64,000 bases of DNA, from assembly GCF_000738675.1 (NCBI RefSeq), contig NZ_JPUX01000002.1, positions 186,001-250,000 of the forward strand. Direction: 5' to 3'. Positions 26,815 through 35,399 of this stretch are shown piece after piece. Every line of letters starts with the position of its first letter. Position 1 is the first letter of the stretch. Source of the DNA: Serratia nematodiphila DZ0503SBS1 (lineage in GTDB: Bacteria; Pseudomonadota; Gammaproteobacteria; Enterobacterales; Enterobacteriaceae). Both the position numbers and the translations under genes were made by a program. Below the pieces are notes generated by a model, which was not told where the DNA came from, ran no database searches, and was given only the letters and a program-made list of their open reading frames with translations.

Positions 26815-26847
26815 ACAGCTTAATGAGCTACTAACTTATTAAGCTGT
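26815..26847. repeat. AT-rich inverted repeat sharing a 14-mer with a distant site
   Basis: ACAGCTTAAT and ATTAAGCTGT, perfect ten-base arms 13 bases apart, start nine bases after yajD. Bases 26832-26845 (TAACTTATTAAGCT) are the exact reverse complement of 45170-45183, ahead of dld. It might end yajD transcription, but its likeness to the repeats before parA suggests a protein-binding site. Confidence 0.5.
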
Positions 26848-27020
26848 TAAATTAATAAAATCCCCCTCCGCATCGCCACTTCCCAGAGAATTCCTACTTA
26901 CCCATCCGGGCCATCCAGCGCAAAATAAGCTGCACAGTTAACGACATACTGGCTTGGCAAGCCGCCGCAGTTGGTGCATATTGTTCGCGAGTTGTTCTTG
27001 TTAACCTGTTTGATTATCAA

Positions 27021-27065
27021 CCTAATAAGCACATTAACTTAATAAGTTACCTGCTTAATAACTTG
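27021..27065. repeat. iteron-like AT-rich repeats before the ParA gene
   Basis: Three copies related to CTTAATAAG begin at 27021 (CCTAATAAGC), 27038 (CTTAATAAGTTA) and 27054 (CTTAATAACTTG), 16-17 bases apart. The middle one extends to TAACTTA-A-TAAGTTA. They end 12 bases before the parA ATG, a place expected for operator or centromere sites of Par systems. The 26848-27020 interval holds nothing else I can support. Confidence 0.55.
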
Positions 27066-27077
27066 AGAGATGGCAGC

Positions 27078-27713
27078 ATGATTGTTCTGATTGGCTCGCA
27101 AAAAGGCGGTGTCGGCAAGTCGACGAAAGCGGTGAATATCGCCGGGTATCTGATTCTTAAGCAAGGCAAGACGGCGATCATCGTCGATGCCGACGACCAG
27201 AAATCGATCATGACCTGGTACAACGACCGTCAGAACGTCGAGGGACTGCCGCACATTCCGGTGGTGGCCGCGTCGGGCAAAATCAAGGAAACGCTGCTGG
27301 AGCTAGATCGCCATTACGACTACGTGATCGTCGACACCGCCGGCCGCGACAGCGCCGAACTGCGCTCAGGCCTGCTGGCCGCCGATCTGTTCCTCTCGCC
27401 GCTGCGCCCTTCGCAGATGGATCTCGACACCATCGGCTACCTGTCGGAGATGTTCTCCACCGCGCAGGAATATAACGAGAAGGTCAAAGGCTACATCGTG
27501 CTGAACATGTGCCCGACCAATATCTTCATTAATGAAGCCAACGAAGCGGCGCAGGTGCTGAGCGAATACCCGGAGTTCACCCTGGTGAGCCACCGCCTGT
27601 GCGATCGCAAAATTTACCGCGACGCCTGGGGCGAAGCCATCACCGTGCATGAGGCGAACAACGAAAAGGCGCAGGCCGAGATCGAATGCCTGGTGAAAGA
27701 GGTGATCCTGTGA
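27078..27713 (+). CDS. parA: ParA-family partition ATPase
   Basis: 211 residues. The deviant Walker A motif QKGGVGKSTKAVNIA is at the N-terminus, Walker A' IIVDADDQKSIM follows near residue 38, and Walker B VIVDTAGRDS near 82. With no N-terminal HTH it is a small ParA of the type Ib or MinD-like class. ATG 27078 starts the fold directly. Its stop overlaps the GTG of the next gene (GTGA), giving a coupled two-gene cassette. Such chromosomal cassettes may derive from plasmids or integrative elements or may position protein cargo. Confidence 0.88.
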   Translation: MIVLIGSQKGGVGKSTKAVNIAGYLILKQGKTAIIVDADDQKSIMTWYNDRQNVEGLPHIPVVAASGKIKETLLELDRHYDYVIVDTAGRDSAELRSGLLAADLFLSPLRPSQMDLDTIGYLSEMFSTAQEYNEKVKGYIVLNMCPTNIFINEANEAAQVLSEYPEFTLVSHRLCDRKIYRDAWGEAITVHEANNEKAQAEIECLVKEVIL

Positions 27714-28012
27714 AGAAGCGCACCCCCACCCACCGCATGTCGGAAGACGAATTCATCAACAGCGCCACCTCGCATACGTTGCCGGTTGCGGCGCCCGCGC
27801 CGGAAGCCAAGCCGGCCGGCCGCAAGCGCACCTATAAGGCGATTTCCGTCAGCCTGACGGACAATCACATCGAAGCCATCGATGAGGTGATCGTGCAGGC
27901 GGCGCGCAACGGCATCGTGCGCATCACCCGCTCCGACATCATCAAGCTCGCCATCGACGGGCTGGCGGAGAAAAGCGAAACGCAGCTGCTGGCATTGCTG
28001 AAAAAACTCTGA
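27710..28012 (+). CDS. small basic ParA-partner protein, probable ribbon-helix-helix DNA binder
   Basis: 100 residues from GTG 27710 (VKKRTPTHRMSEDEF). A disordered Pro/Ala-rich N-terminus leads to a basic stretch (AGRKRTYKAISVSLTD), then helical HIEAIDEVIVQAARNGIVRITRSDIIKLAI. A beta strand followed by two helices with TRSDIIKLAI is the usual ribbon-helix-helix layout. Translationally coupled to parA, it occupies the ParB/ParG position and should bind the repeats upstream. The family is inferred from pattern and context. Confidence 0.7.
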   Translation: MKKRTPTHRMSEDEFINSATSHTLPVAAPAPEAKPAGRKRTYKAISVSLTDNHIEAIDEVIVQAARNGIVRITRSDIIKLAIDGLAEKSETQLLALLKKL

Positions 28013-28050
28013 CCGCACGGCAGCCGCCGGCTGACTACGCCGGCGGGCCG

Positions 28051-30294
28051 TTAAACGGATGAAAACTGGCGCGGGAACGGCATAGTACGATAGGTTTTGC
28101 CTGTGGCCTTATGCAGCGCGCTGGCCATCGCCGGAGCGACCACCGCAGTCGACACTTCCCCGCATCCCTGCGGCGCACGCGCGCTGTCGAGCACCACCAC
28201 TTCCACCTTGGGCATTTCGGCGATCGCGAGCAGCGGATAACGATCGAAATTCCCTTCCACCACGCCGCCCCGTTCAAAATGCAGTTCGCTGTGCAGACAG
28301 GTGGTCAGCGCAAAGCCGATGCCGCCCTCTACGTTGGCGCGCACCAGGTTCGGGTTTATCACCTTGCCGCAGTCAATCGCGCATATCGCGCGGAGCACCC
28401 GCAGTCGCCCCTCTTGAATGGCGATTTCAACCACCAAACAGACGTAAGTGGTGAAAGCGTTATTGCGGCCAACCCAAATATTGCACGACATCCCGCGATA
28501 AACGCCCGGCGGCGGTTCATGCTGCCAACCAGACGCCGCCGCGGTGGCGTCCAGTACGCGCAACGCTTCCGGGGTGTCCTGCAACAGATGCCGCCGATAC
28601 TGGTACTCGTCCCGGTTGGCCTTATGGCTGAGTTCGCTGATAAAGCTTTCCAAAAAGAATAGGCTGGCGACGCTGCCGACGCCGCGCAGATAGCTCAGGG
28701 AAATCGGTTGTTCGACGATGCCGGCCTCCACTTTCAGATGAGGGATGCAATACGGCGTGCTGTAAACGCACTCCACCATACTTTCATCCCATCCCCCGGC
28801 CTCGTGTACCGTTTCGCGCCGCATTTGCCAGAAGAGCGACTGCCCGGCATAGCGCGCCCACAGTGCCTGCGGGTAGCCGTTTTCATCCAACAGCGCCCGA
28901 TAATGGCTGATGCAGGCCGGACGATAGTATTCATGCCGCATGTCGATCTCGCGCGGATAGATCACTTTGACCGGTTTCCCCACCGCCCGGGAGGCGGCGG
29001 TAGCATGCATCACGGCATCCGGCAGATATTTGCGCCCAAAGCTGCCCCCCAGGTAGGTCGTATTCACCACCACATCCGTCGGCTTCAGCCCGAACATTTT
29101 CGCCAGAACGTTGCGCACCATGTCCTGCCCCTGGAAAGGGCCCCAGGTTTCGATACGGCCCTCTTCATAATGGCTGGTGGCGTTGCAAGGCTCCAGGGTG
29201 GCATGCGCCACATAGGGCGCGCTGTAACGCGCCTCATGCAGGCGCGAATCCTGCTCAGCGTTATGAATCAACGCCGACGCCTCGCCGCGATCGACCGCCG
29301 GCACCAAGGTATCGCCGTCCAGCATCGCCAGATTCTCCGCCGCAATCGCGCTGCCGGTCAGCGCTTGCCCTGCGCCCGGCAGCCAGTCGACCTCCAGCAA
29401 ATCCGCCGCCTTTTTGGCCTGCCAGTAGCTCGCCGCCACCACGATCACCGTATTGAGTGACATATCGTGATCCAATCCGACCATGTTGTTCATCGACCAC
29501 TGCCGGGTCAGCACCAGATCCACCACGCCCGGCATGGCCCGAATCTGCCGTTCATTACGCACGGCGACCAGCTTTCCGCTGAGGTCGGGCACCATCCAGG
29601 GGACGCCGATCAGCATCTCCGGCAGATCGATATCGATACCGTAAATCGCACTGCCGTCCACTTTCTCCGGCGTATCGACCCGCAACAGCGGCTTGCCGAT
29701 GAAACTCTCTTGCTCTTGCGCTTCGCTCTTTAAAGCAGGCTGCGGATCCAACGGCAGCTCGGCGGCATAGCGCACCAGATCGCCATAGGCGACCTTGCGC
29801 TGCCCGCCCTCCTCAAGCACCCAGCCTTTCTCCGTGCGGCACTGCTGCGGTGAAAGCGCGAAATGTTTTGCGCCGGCGCGCAGAAAGAAATCTCTCGCCT
29901 GTGCACCGGCCAGCCGGGTGCGCTGATAAAATTTGGTCATTGAGGTTGAAGCGGCGACAAATTGCGCGAAAGCCTCGCCCCCGGCAACCTGACGGTAAGC
30001 ATCACGCCCGGTGACGAATTTCACCGTCACCTGTGCCCAATCGGCATCCATCTCCGCCGCCACCACTTCGGCCAGGCCGGTGTAAATCCCCTGCCCGACC
30101 TCACATTGCGACACGCCGATGACGATGCGGCCACCGCGATCGATCCAGATCCAATCGTTCAATTCGTACTGACCGTCCGGTGGCGCCGCGTCCTGTGAAA
30201 CCACGGCCGCCAGGCTGCGCGTCGATATCGGCAGCAGCATGGCGGCCACTGCCAACGTGCTGCCTTTTAACAAGGTTCTGCGGGTGATCGCCAT
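28051..30294 (-). CDS. xanthine-oxidase-family aldehyde/N-heterocycle dehydrogenase, molybdopterin subunit
   Basis: 747 residues. It begins MAITRRTLLKGSTLAVAAML, a twin-arginine signal, so the folded cofactor-loaded enzyme is exported to the periplasm. The rest matches IorB-type molybdopterin cytosine dinucleotide subunits: GVSQCEVGQGIYTGLAEVVA, TLGGSFGRK-like YLGGSFGRKYLPDAV and the terminal GCGEVSTAVVAPAMASALH with the catalytic Glu. A longer frame reaching 30582 overlaps the 2Fe-2S gene and lacks a signal, so ATG 30294 is used. It oxidises an aldehyde or aromatic N-heterocycle; the substrate is unknown. Confidence 0.9.
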   Translation of the reverse strand: MAITRRTLLKGSTLAVAAMLLPISTRSLAAVVSQDAAPPDGQYELNDWIWIDRGGRIVIGVSQCEVGQGIYTGLAEVVAAEMDADWAQVTVKFVTGRDAYRQVAGGEAFAQFVAASTSMTKFYQRTRLAGAQARDFFLRAGAKHFALSPQQCRTEKGWVLEEGGQRKVAYGDLVRYAAELPLDPQPALKSEAQEQESFIGKPLLRVDTPEKVDGSAIYGIDIDLPEMLIGVPWMVPDLSGKLVAVRNERQIRAMPGVVDLVLTRQWSMNNMVGLDHDMSLNTVIVVAASYWQAKKAADLLEVDWLPGAGQALTGSAIAAENLAMLDGDTLVPAVDRGEASALIHNAEQDSRLHEARYSAPYVAHATLEPCNATSHYEEGRIETWGPFQGQDMVRNVLAKMFGLKPTDVVVNTTYLGGSFGRKYLPDAVMHATAASRAVGKPVKVIYPREIDMRHEYYRPACISHYRALLDENGYPQALWARYAGQSLFWQMRRETVHEAGGWDESMVECVYSTPYCIPHLKVEAGIVEQPISLSYLRGVGSVASLFFLESFISELSHKANRDEYQYRRHLLQDTPEALRVLDATAAASGWQHEPPPGVYRGMSCNIWVGRNNAFTTYVCLVVEIAIQEGRLRVLRAICAIDCGKVINPNLVRANVEGGIGFALTTCLHSELHFERGGVVEGNFDRYPLLAIAEMPKVEVVVLDSARAPQGCGEVSTAVVAPAMASALHKATGKTYRTMPFPRQFSSV

Positions 30295-30296
30295 AC

Positions 30297-30749
30297 TCAG
30301 GGTTCTCCCTTGTCGGCGGCGCGGTGCACCGCCGCACGGATACGGTGGTAAGTGGCGCAGCGGCACAGATTGGTCAGGCCCGTATCTATCTGTCGATCGT
30401 CCGGCCTCGGGTGTTCCGCCAGCAGCGCGCTGACCGCCATGATCATGCCTGATTGGCAGTAGCCGCACTGCGGCACGTCCTCCGCAATCCAGGCCTGCTG
30501 CACCGGATGACTGCGATCGGTGGACAACCCTTCGATAGTGGTCACCTGCCGGTCGCGTACCAATTGCAGCGGATAGCAACATGAACGCACTGCCTTACCG
30601 TCGACATGTACCGTACAGGCGCCACAGGCGCCGATACCGCAGCCGAACTTGGTGCCGGTCAACTTAAAATGTTCTCGGATCACCCATAGCAGCGGCGTAT
30701 CCGGCTCGCCGTTAAATTCGACCGCCTGGCCGTTCAGATTGAACTTCAT
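30297..30749 (-). CDS. 2Fe-2S subunit of the molybdenum dehydrogenase
   Basis: 150 residues with two iron-sulfur motifs: plant-type [15 protein letters not shown] plus a downstream CC, and CGYCQSGM with [12 protein letters not shown]. This matches IorA/XdhC-type electron-transfer subunits. It has no signal peptide of its own and would be exported in complex with the Tat-bearing large subunit, whose start is two bases after its stop. Electrons pass from the Mo centre to the cytochrome encoded just upstream. Confidence 0.92.
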   Translation of the reverse strand: MKFNLNGQAVEFNGEPDTPLLWVIREHFKLTGTKFGCGIGACGACTVHVDGKAVRSCCYPLQLVRDRQVTTIEGLSTDRSHPVQQAWIAEDVPQCGYCQSGMIMAVSALLAEHPRPDDRQIDTGLTNLCRCATYHRIRAAVHRAADKGEP

Positions 30750-30765
30750 GCCATCCTCTCTTAGA

Positions 30766-32097
30766 TCAATGCTTCATCCGACGTTTCACCCACGCCCCGA
30801 TGACGATCAATGCCAGCAATACACCGCCCCAGAACACATAAGGCAATGACGCGATCAACAGCGGTTTTTCACCGCCCGCCCGCTGCCGAGCCACTTGCTC
30901 CGGCGTTATCCTGACTGCCGGATTGCCGAATTGCTGCAATACATAGTTGCCCAACTCGGCCAGTTGTCGGTCATCCAGGCTATCGGCGAATCCCGGCATC
31001 CAGGTTTGCAGCGTCTCTCCCTGGCGCTGCACGCCATGCAGCATCACCATGATCAGGTTATTGACCCGCTCGCTGCCTACGGTGGAATTGTGAGTCAAAG
31101 CAGGGAAATGGCCGTCATAGGCGCCTTCGCCGCCCAGGCGATGGCAGCTGGCGCAGGCAGCGGCATACAGCGCCTGCCCGGCTGCACGGCCTTCACCGCC
31201 TCCCTGATAGTCATAGGCCGCTTTCGTTCCTTGCACGGTGACGATCGGCGGCGTCTGTTTAAGCCAGTCGGCGATGGCGTTGAGATCGTCGTCACTCAGG
31301 AAACGCAGGCTATGCTCCACCGCCTCCGCCATGCCGCCGGCCGCCTGGGCTTTGTCATTGCGCCCGGTGCGCAGATACTGCACCAACTCTTTCCGGCTCC
31401 AGCCGCCGATGCCGCTGACGGGATCCGAGGTGATATTCGGCGCGATCCAACCGCCGGCCTCCCCTCCCGCCAGATAGCGATCGTCGCGTTCGGCCATCAT
31501 CCCGTTACGCGGGCTGTGACACGCCGAGCAATGCCCCAAAACATCCACCAGATAGCGACCCCGCGCTTTTTTCTCATCTTCATCGCCGGGCCTTTTTTTC
31601 AGAAACAGCCAGTTCCAGCCGTGGATCGCATAACGCCAGGAAAAAGGGAACGTCAGTTGGGTCTCAGGCACCGCACGATCGACCGGTGCGACCCCGGTCA
31701 TAAAATAACGATACAGCGCGTGCAGATCGTCATCGCTCAACCCCTGATAAGCGGTATAAGGCATGGCGGGATACAAGGGTTGGCCGTCCCGCCGGATGCC
31801 CTGCGTTAACGCGCGGCGAAACTCGGGTTCACTGTAGTCGCCAATGCCGGTTCCTTTGGCGGGCGTGATATTGCTGGCGATGATATCGCCCATCGGCGAA
31901 GCGATGGCATAACCGCCGACGTAGGGGGCGTCCTGTTGGCTGCTGCCGCGGTGACAAGCCGCGCAATCTGCGGCGATCGCCAGGTATTTTCCGCGTGCGA
32001 TGACCTGTTGGTCATTCTGGCTGGCGAAGACCGAGCAGGAGAAGATCCCCAACGCGATAACGCACAGCTGTTGTGCTCTCCGCCAGCGGCCGATCAC
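30766..32097 (-). CDS. membrane-anchored tri-haem cytochrome c subunit
   Basis: 443 residues starting at GTG 32097, which overlaps the MarR stop (GTGA). A signal peptide ([17 protein letters not shown]) is followed by three CxxCH haem sites, CAACH, CSACH and CASCH, and a C-terminal span [18 protein letters not shown] with a basic tail. This is the architecture of the cytochrome subunit of periplasmic alcohol/aldehyde dehydrogenases. It carries electrons from the molybdenum enzyme to the respiratory chain. Confidence 0.9.
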   Translation of the reverse strand: MIGRWRRAQQLCVIALGIFSCSVFASQNDQQVIARGKYLAIAADCAACHRGSSQQDAPYVGGYAIASPMGDIIASNITPAKGTGIGDYSEPEFRRALTQGIRRDGQPLYPAMPYTAYQGLSDDDLHALYRYFMTGVAPVDRAVPETQLTFPFSWRYAIHGWNWLFLKKRPGDEDEKKARGRYLVDVLGHCSACHSPRNGMMAERDDRYLAGGEAGGWIAPNITSDPVSGIGGWSRKELVQYLRTGRNDKAQAAGGMAEAVEHSLRFLSDDDLNAIADWLKQTPPIVTVQGTKAAYDYQGGGEGRAAGQALYAAACASCHRLGGEGAYDGHFPALTHNSTVGSERVNNLIMVMLHGVQRQGETLQTWMPGFADSLDDRQLAELGNYVLQQFGNPAVRITPEQVARQRAGGEKPLLIASLPYVFWGGVLLALIVIGAWVKRRMKH

Positions 32098-32618
32098 GCT
32101 TCACCTTCCGGCTTCATCGCTCCCACGCGCTCCTCCGCCAGCAGCGCAAACTCGTCCGGCAATAGATTTTCCTGTTCGAGCATCGCTATCGCGTTATGTT
32201 TGATGCCAAACAATACGCGATAAAAAGCCTCCAGATCGTCGGCCGAAATGCCGCTAAGCAGCTTTTGCCGCGCCTGTTGGCTGGAGTGATCCAACTGCGC
32301 CAGCATCTCCTGCCCGGCCACGGTCATTCTCACGCCTTTAGCGCGCTTATCTTCAGACAGGGCATCGCGAGCGATCAGCCGATTTTTTTCCAAAAACAGC
32401 AACGCACGCGACATCGTCGAAACTTCGGCGTTCAAATGCTGCGAAACGTCTTTCAACGTGCAGCCATCACCCAGATCGGCAATCGCACTCAGCGCCAGCC
32501 AGTGCGGGCGCGTTAGATTGGTCATTTTCACCGACTGGTCCATCGCCGTGCGCCACAGGCGATTGGTGACATCCAGATGGATGCCCAGTGCAGCAGGAAG
32601 TTTGCGTGGTTGTGACAT
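32094..32618 (-). CDS. MarR-family regulator of the molybdenum dehydrogenase operon
   Basis: 174 residues from ATG 32618. Winged-helix motifs: GCTLKDVSQHLNAEVSTMSRAL, then the wing LSEDKRAKGVRMT. It is the first gene of the operon, coupled by GTGA to the cytochrome gene, with a palindrome 22 bp upstream of its start. It is therefore likely an autorepressor relieved by an aromatic or aldehyde substrate. A TTG at 32654 would add 12 residues and overlap the palindrome, so it is not preferred. Confidence 0.85.
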   Translation of the reverse strand: MSQPRKLPAALGIHLDVTNRLWRTAMDQSVKMTNLTRPHWLALSAIADLGDGCTLKDVSQHLNAEVSTMSRALLFLEKNRLIARDALSEDKRAKGVRMTVAGQEMLAQLDHSSQQARQKLLSGISADDLEAFYRVLFGIKHNAIAMLEQENLLPDEFALLAEERVGAMKPEGEA

Positions 32619-32640
32619 ACCGGATTGCTCTCGATTATTT

Positions 32641-32660
32641 ATTTGCTTGTGCAAACAAAT
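32641..32660. promoter_or_regulatory. candidate MarR operator
   Basis: ATTTGCTTGTGCAAACAAAT matches its own reverse complement at 16 of 20 positions (ATTTG-N-TTG-NN-CAA-N-CAAAT). Size and position just upstream of the marR start fit a MarR dimer site. Confidence 0.65.
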
Positions 32661-32787
32661 AATAGATCGGACGTTATGACGGGATCAAGCAGATGAGGGA
32701 GAATAAAATAAAAACGATTTAATACATTTGGTTAGTTCATATCGCACGGCATACGCTCCCCAACGACGGGGGAGCGATAAGAAAAAC

Positions 32788-33543
32788 TCAGTTCCCCGCG
32801 ACCTCGCACCGGTAGTCCTGAATTTCGCCGGCCGAGCCCAGGTTCAGATCGGTCAGCTTCAAACGGTTCGCCAACAGCAGCATCTCGCCCTGCGGGCTGA
32901 CCGCCAGCGCCAGGCCGTAATTGCCGATGCTGTCGCCCTGCTCGACCACATAGTTCTGCAGTAAACGGAAAGGATCTTCCTGGGTTAAATCGGTGCCCGC
33001 CAATTTTCTGGCCAGATATTGGTGGCCGACCAATTTCACCGCCAGCGGCCGCCACTGTTGATCTAATTGTTCCGCCTGCTGCCCCAGCGCGTTATAGACA
33101 TCCTGGCGCAAGCAGGCAACGTGAATATGCAGCTGATTCTGAGAGCGACCATATTTCGAATTGACCGCCAGAGAAACCCATGCGTCTTTTAACGGTTTAC
33201 CCAGCTCGCTGGATATATGTTCGCGGTTATTCCAGGCCTGGGCGAAATAAGGCGGCGTTCGCTCCGCTTGCAATATCGGGCTCTCGATGCCGCTGACCTT
33301 TTCGGTCGGCATCACCAGATCGTGATAGGGGCCTTTGCTGTCCTTAAACAGCACATAACCCTCGGTTAAATCAACCTTTAAGCAGGGCGCCGGATCGTTG
33401 TTCTGCTGCTGATTGGGCACGCACTGTTGGCTGACGATTTGCCACAGCGCATTCGGATTACCGCGCCCGAAGAACCACCACAGCACCGCCGCCAGCAGCA
33501 AAATGACAAGCAAAATAATTAATAGTCTGAAAAGTCTTTTCAT
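32788..33543 (-). CDS. cdh: CDP-diacylglycerol diphosphatase
   Basis: 251 residues. An N-terminal membrane anchor (LFRLLIILLVILLLAAVLWW) precedes QCVPNQQQNNDPAPCLKV. The HIT-like active site QNQLHIHVACLR (near residue 138) and EIQDYRCEV near the end match E. coli Cdh. It hydrolyses CDP-diacylglycerol to phosphatidic acid and CMP at the periplasmic face or membrane. Monocistronic. Confidence 0.92.
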   Translation of the reverse strand: MKRLFRLLIILLVILLLAAVLWWFFGRGNPNALWQIVSQQCVPNQQQNNDPAPCLKVDLTEGYVLFKDSKGPYHDLVMPTEKVSGIESPILQAERTPPYFAQAWNNREHISSELGKPLKDAWVSLAVNSKYGRSQNQLHIHVACLRQDVYNALGQQAEQLDQQWRPLAVKLVGHQYLARKLAGTDLTQEDPFRLLQNYVVEQGDSIGNYGLALAVSPQGEMLLLANRLKLTDLNLGSAGEIQDYRCEVAGN

Positions 33544-33677
33544 CGCGACGCCCTGCTTACCTATTCCATCTTGAAAGAAGCGCCAGCATAAACCAAGGCT
33601 CTTATCGTCACCAGAATATTATCCTTAGCGTCACCTTTCATTGACGTCTTGTTATCAATAAAAATTAAAAATAAGGG

Positions 33678-33701
33678 TTTACCTAAGTAATTTAAGGTAA
33701 A
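33678..33701. promoter_or_regulatory. inverted repeat between cdh and the alpha/beta hydrolase
   Basis: TTTACCT and AGGTAAA, perfect seven-base arms ten bases apart, centred about 80 bp before the hydrolase start in an AT-rich divergent promoter region. Its form suggests an operator; no regulator is adjacent. Confidence 0.4.
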
Positions 33702-33770
33702 TTAATACCGCAGGTTGAATATGAGTGTGATATAAGCAGCCGGACTCTCTTTATATAAGGAACCGACAAG

Positions 33771-34580
33771 ATGCCAACGATGGGCAAATCCCTGCATTAC
33801 CTCGACGTGGGTTCGGGCTTTCCGTTGCTGCTGGGCCACAGCTATCTGTTCGATCTGAACATGTGGGCACCGCAGTTCGAGGCGCTGGCGAAACGCTACC
33901 GCCTGATCGTGCCTGATCTCTGGGGCCACGGCGACTCCCCGGCGCTGCCGCCTGGACGAAACAGCCTGTCGGATATCGCCGCCGATCATTTGGCGCTGAT
34001 GGATCATTTGGATATTGCAGAGTTCGGCATCGTCGGCCTGTCCGTCGGCGGCATGTGGGGCGCGGAACTGGCGGCGCTGGCGCCGGAGCGGGTGAAAGTG
34101 CTGGCGCTGCTGGACAGCTACCTGGGCGACGAAACGCCGGAGGCGCGGCAGCGCTATATGGGCATGCTGGCCGCCGTGGAACAGGCCGGCGCCATCACGT
34201 CACCGCTGCTGGAATATATCGCCGCGCAGTTCTATTCCGACGACGTGCCCGCTGCTCTGTCGCAGCCTTTGCTGGCCCATCTGCAAAGCCTGCCCGCCGA
34301 GCGCCTGCGCGACAGCATCGTGCCACTGGGCCGGATGATCTTCGGCCGCCCCGACAAGCTGGCGCTGCTGGAAAACATCACTGCCGCCAGCATCGTCATC
34401 ACCGGCGCGCAGGATAAGCCGCGCCCGCCGGCGGAAGGCCAGCGCATGGCGGATATTCTCGGCTGCCGACATGTGCTGATCCCCAACGCCGGGCATATCA
34501 GCAACAAGGAAAATCCGGCGGCGGTCAATGAAACGCTGCTGGCGTTTCTGGCTGAAAACACTACGCCACTATTCTGGTAA
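33771..34580 (+). CDS. alpha/beta hydrolase
   Basis: 269 residues. The nucleophile elbow is GIVGLSVGGMWG (Ser near residue 94), with the oxyanion region LLLGHSYLFD near the N-terminus. The acid lies in VITGAQDKPRPP and the catalytic His in NAGHISNKENP near residue 244. No signal peptide. It hydrolyses an ester, lactone or C-C bond; the substrate is unknown. Monocistronic with a good terminator. Confidence 0.85.
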   Translation: MPTMGKSLHYLDVGSGFPLLLGHSYLFDLNMWAPQFEALAKRYRLIVPDLWGHGDSPALPPGRNSLSDIAADHLALMDHLDIAEFGIVGLSVGGMWGAELAALAPERVKVLALLDSYLGDETPEARQRYMGMLAAVEQAGAITSPLLEYIAAQFYSDDVPAALSQPLLAHLQSLPAERLRDSIVPLGRMIFGRPDKLALLENITAASIVITGAQDKPRPPAEGQRMADILGCRHVLIPNAGHISNKENPAAVNETLLAFLAENTTPLFW

Positions 34581-34583
34581 GAT

Positions 34584-34607
34584 TCTCCGGGCCGCCTGGC
34601 CCGGAGA
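34584..34607 (+). terminator. hairpin after the alpha/beta hydrolase
   Basis: TCTCCGGGCC-GCCT-GGCCCGGAGA, a perfect ten-base stem just after the stop, followed by TTCCCTT. The T-tract is interrupted. Confidence 0.65.
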
Positions 34608-34653
34608 TTCCCTTCAGACGAAGCCTTAGGGAGGGGGAGGCTACATCCGGCGT

Positions 34654-35046
34654 TTATTGACCAATAGACGTCAGACCCTGGCGGATCCCTTCGTCAGCCT
34701 GCTGGCACCATGTCTGCAGACCCTGTGGCGCTTCCTTTTCCAACGCAACCACGTTGCCGTCGTCGTTCAGCACATTGCCTTCACGGCCCATCGCTTCACG
34801 CTTGTCGCCGTCGCGGGTGTCGACGCCGCCGGGAATAGCCGCCACGTAGGCCACCATTTTCTTGGCGTTGTCGATGCTGTCCGCTTTCAGAAAACCTTTA
34901 TCGACGCAGTAAGACATCAGCCCGCTGGTATTACGCGTAATGTCATAGACGTTTTTCAATGCAGCAGGGTCCATCCCTTCGGCATTAGCGGTATTGAACA
35001 GGCCCAGAATCGCGGCAATCATGCCGGTCAGAATGCTCTTTTTCAT
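34654..35046 (-). CDS. small secreted protein of unknown function
   Basis: 130 residues. Signal peptide MKKSILTGMIAAILGLFNTA is cleaved near NAEG. The mature protein is mostly helical and polar with two cysteines (LMSYCVDKGFL and LQTWCQQADEG), probably disulfide-linked. I recognise no family with confidence. It is preceded by a long AT-rich region and stands alone. Confidence 0.7.
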   Translation of the reverse strand: MKKSILTGMIAAILGLFNTANAEGMDPAALKNVYDITRNTSGLMSYCVDKGFLKADSIDNAKKMVAYVAAIPGGVDTRDGDKREAMGREGNVLNDDGNVVALEKEAPQGLQTWCQQADEGIRQGLTSIGQ

Positions 35047-35399
35047 TGTTATCTCGTTTTAATAATGAATTATTTAGCTTTGAATTATTCACAAAAATAA
35101 TGTGAATATCGGTACGGTATAACGGCGACTCAGATTAACACAACCCTAACGCGTTAATAACTGTGATTAAGTTAACCTCCAGTAAAATAAAAATGCATGA
35201 TGGGGTTATTACTCCGCCCGACGTCAGTTTTTACGTTCGACATTAACCGCGCCCAATTCAATTTTAAAATAGTCTCACTATGGAATTATTTACAACGTAA
35301 GCGTTGGCCTGCGGTCAATCGCGCCCCCGTCCTTTGCTAAAACCACAGGCGTAACATAGCCTGTTAAGACGCGCCATGCCTTAGTGGGAGAGGATTCAC
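35047..35399. other. AT-rich intergenic region
   Basis: About 350 bp, clearly poorer in G+C than its surroundings, between the divergent secreted-protein and methyltransferase genes. It must carry both promoters. A 17-codon ORF at 35191 lacks a ribosome-binding site and is not credited. I see no strong palindrome. Confidence 0.45.

Noticed and set aside
26815..28012. Integrated plasmid or ICE
   Set aside because: No integrase, relaxase, att-like direct repeats or replication gene flank the ParA cassette; yajD next to it is a core gene.
30295..30582. N-terminal extension of the molybdopterin subunit
   Set aside because: It overlaps the 2Fe-2S gene in another frame and hides the twin-arginine signal that begins at ATG 30294.
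35191..35244. 17-codon ORF upstream of the methyltransferase
   Set aside because: No SD, no recognisable composition and no nearby structure; probably chance.
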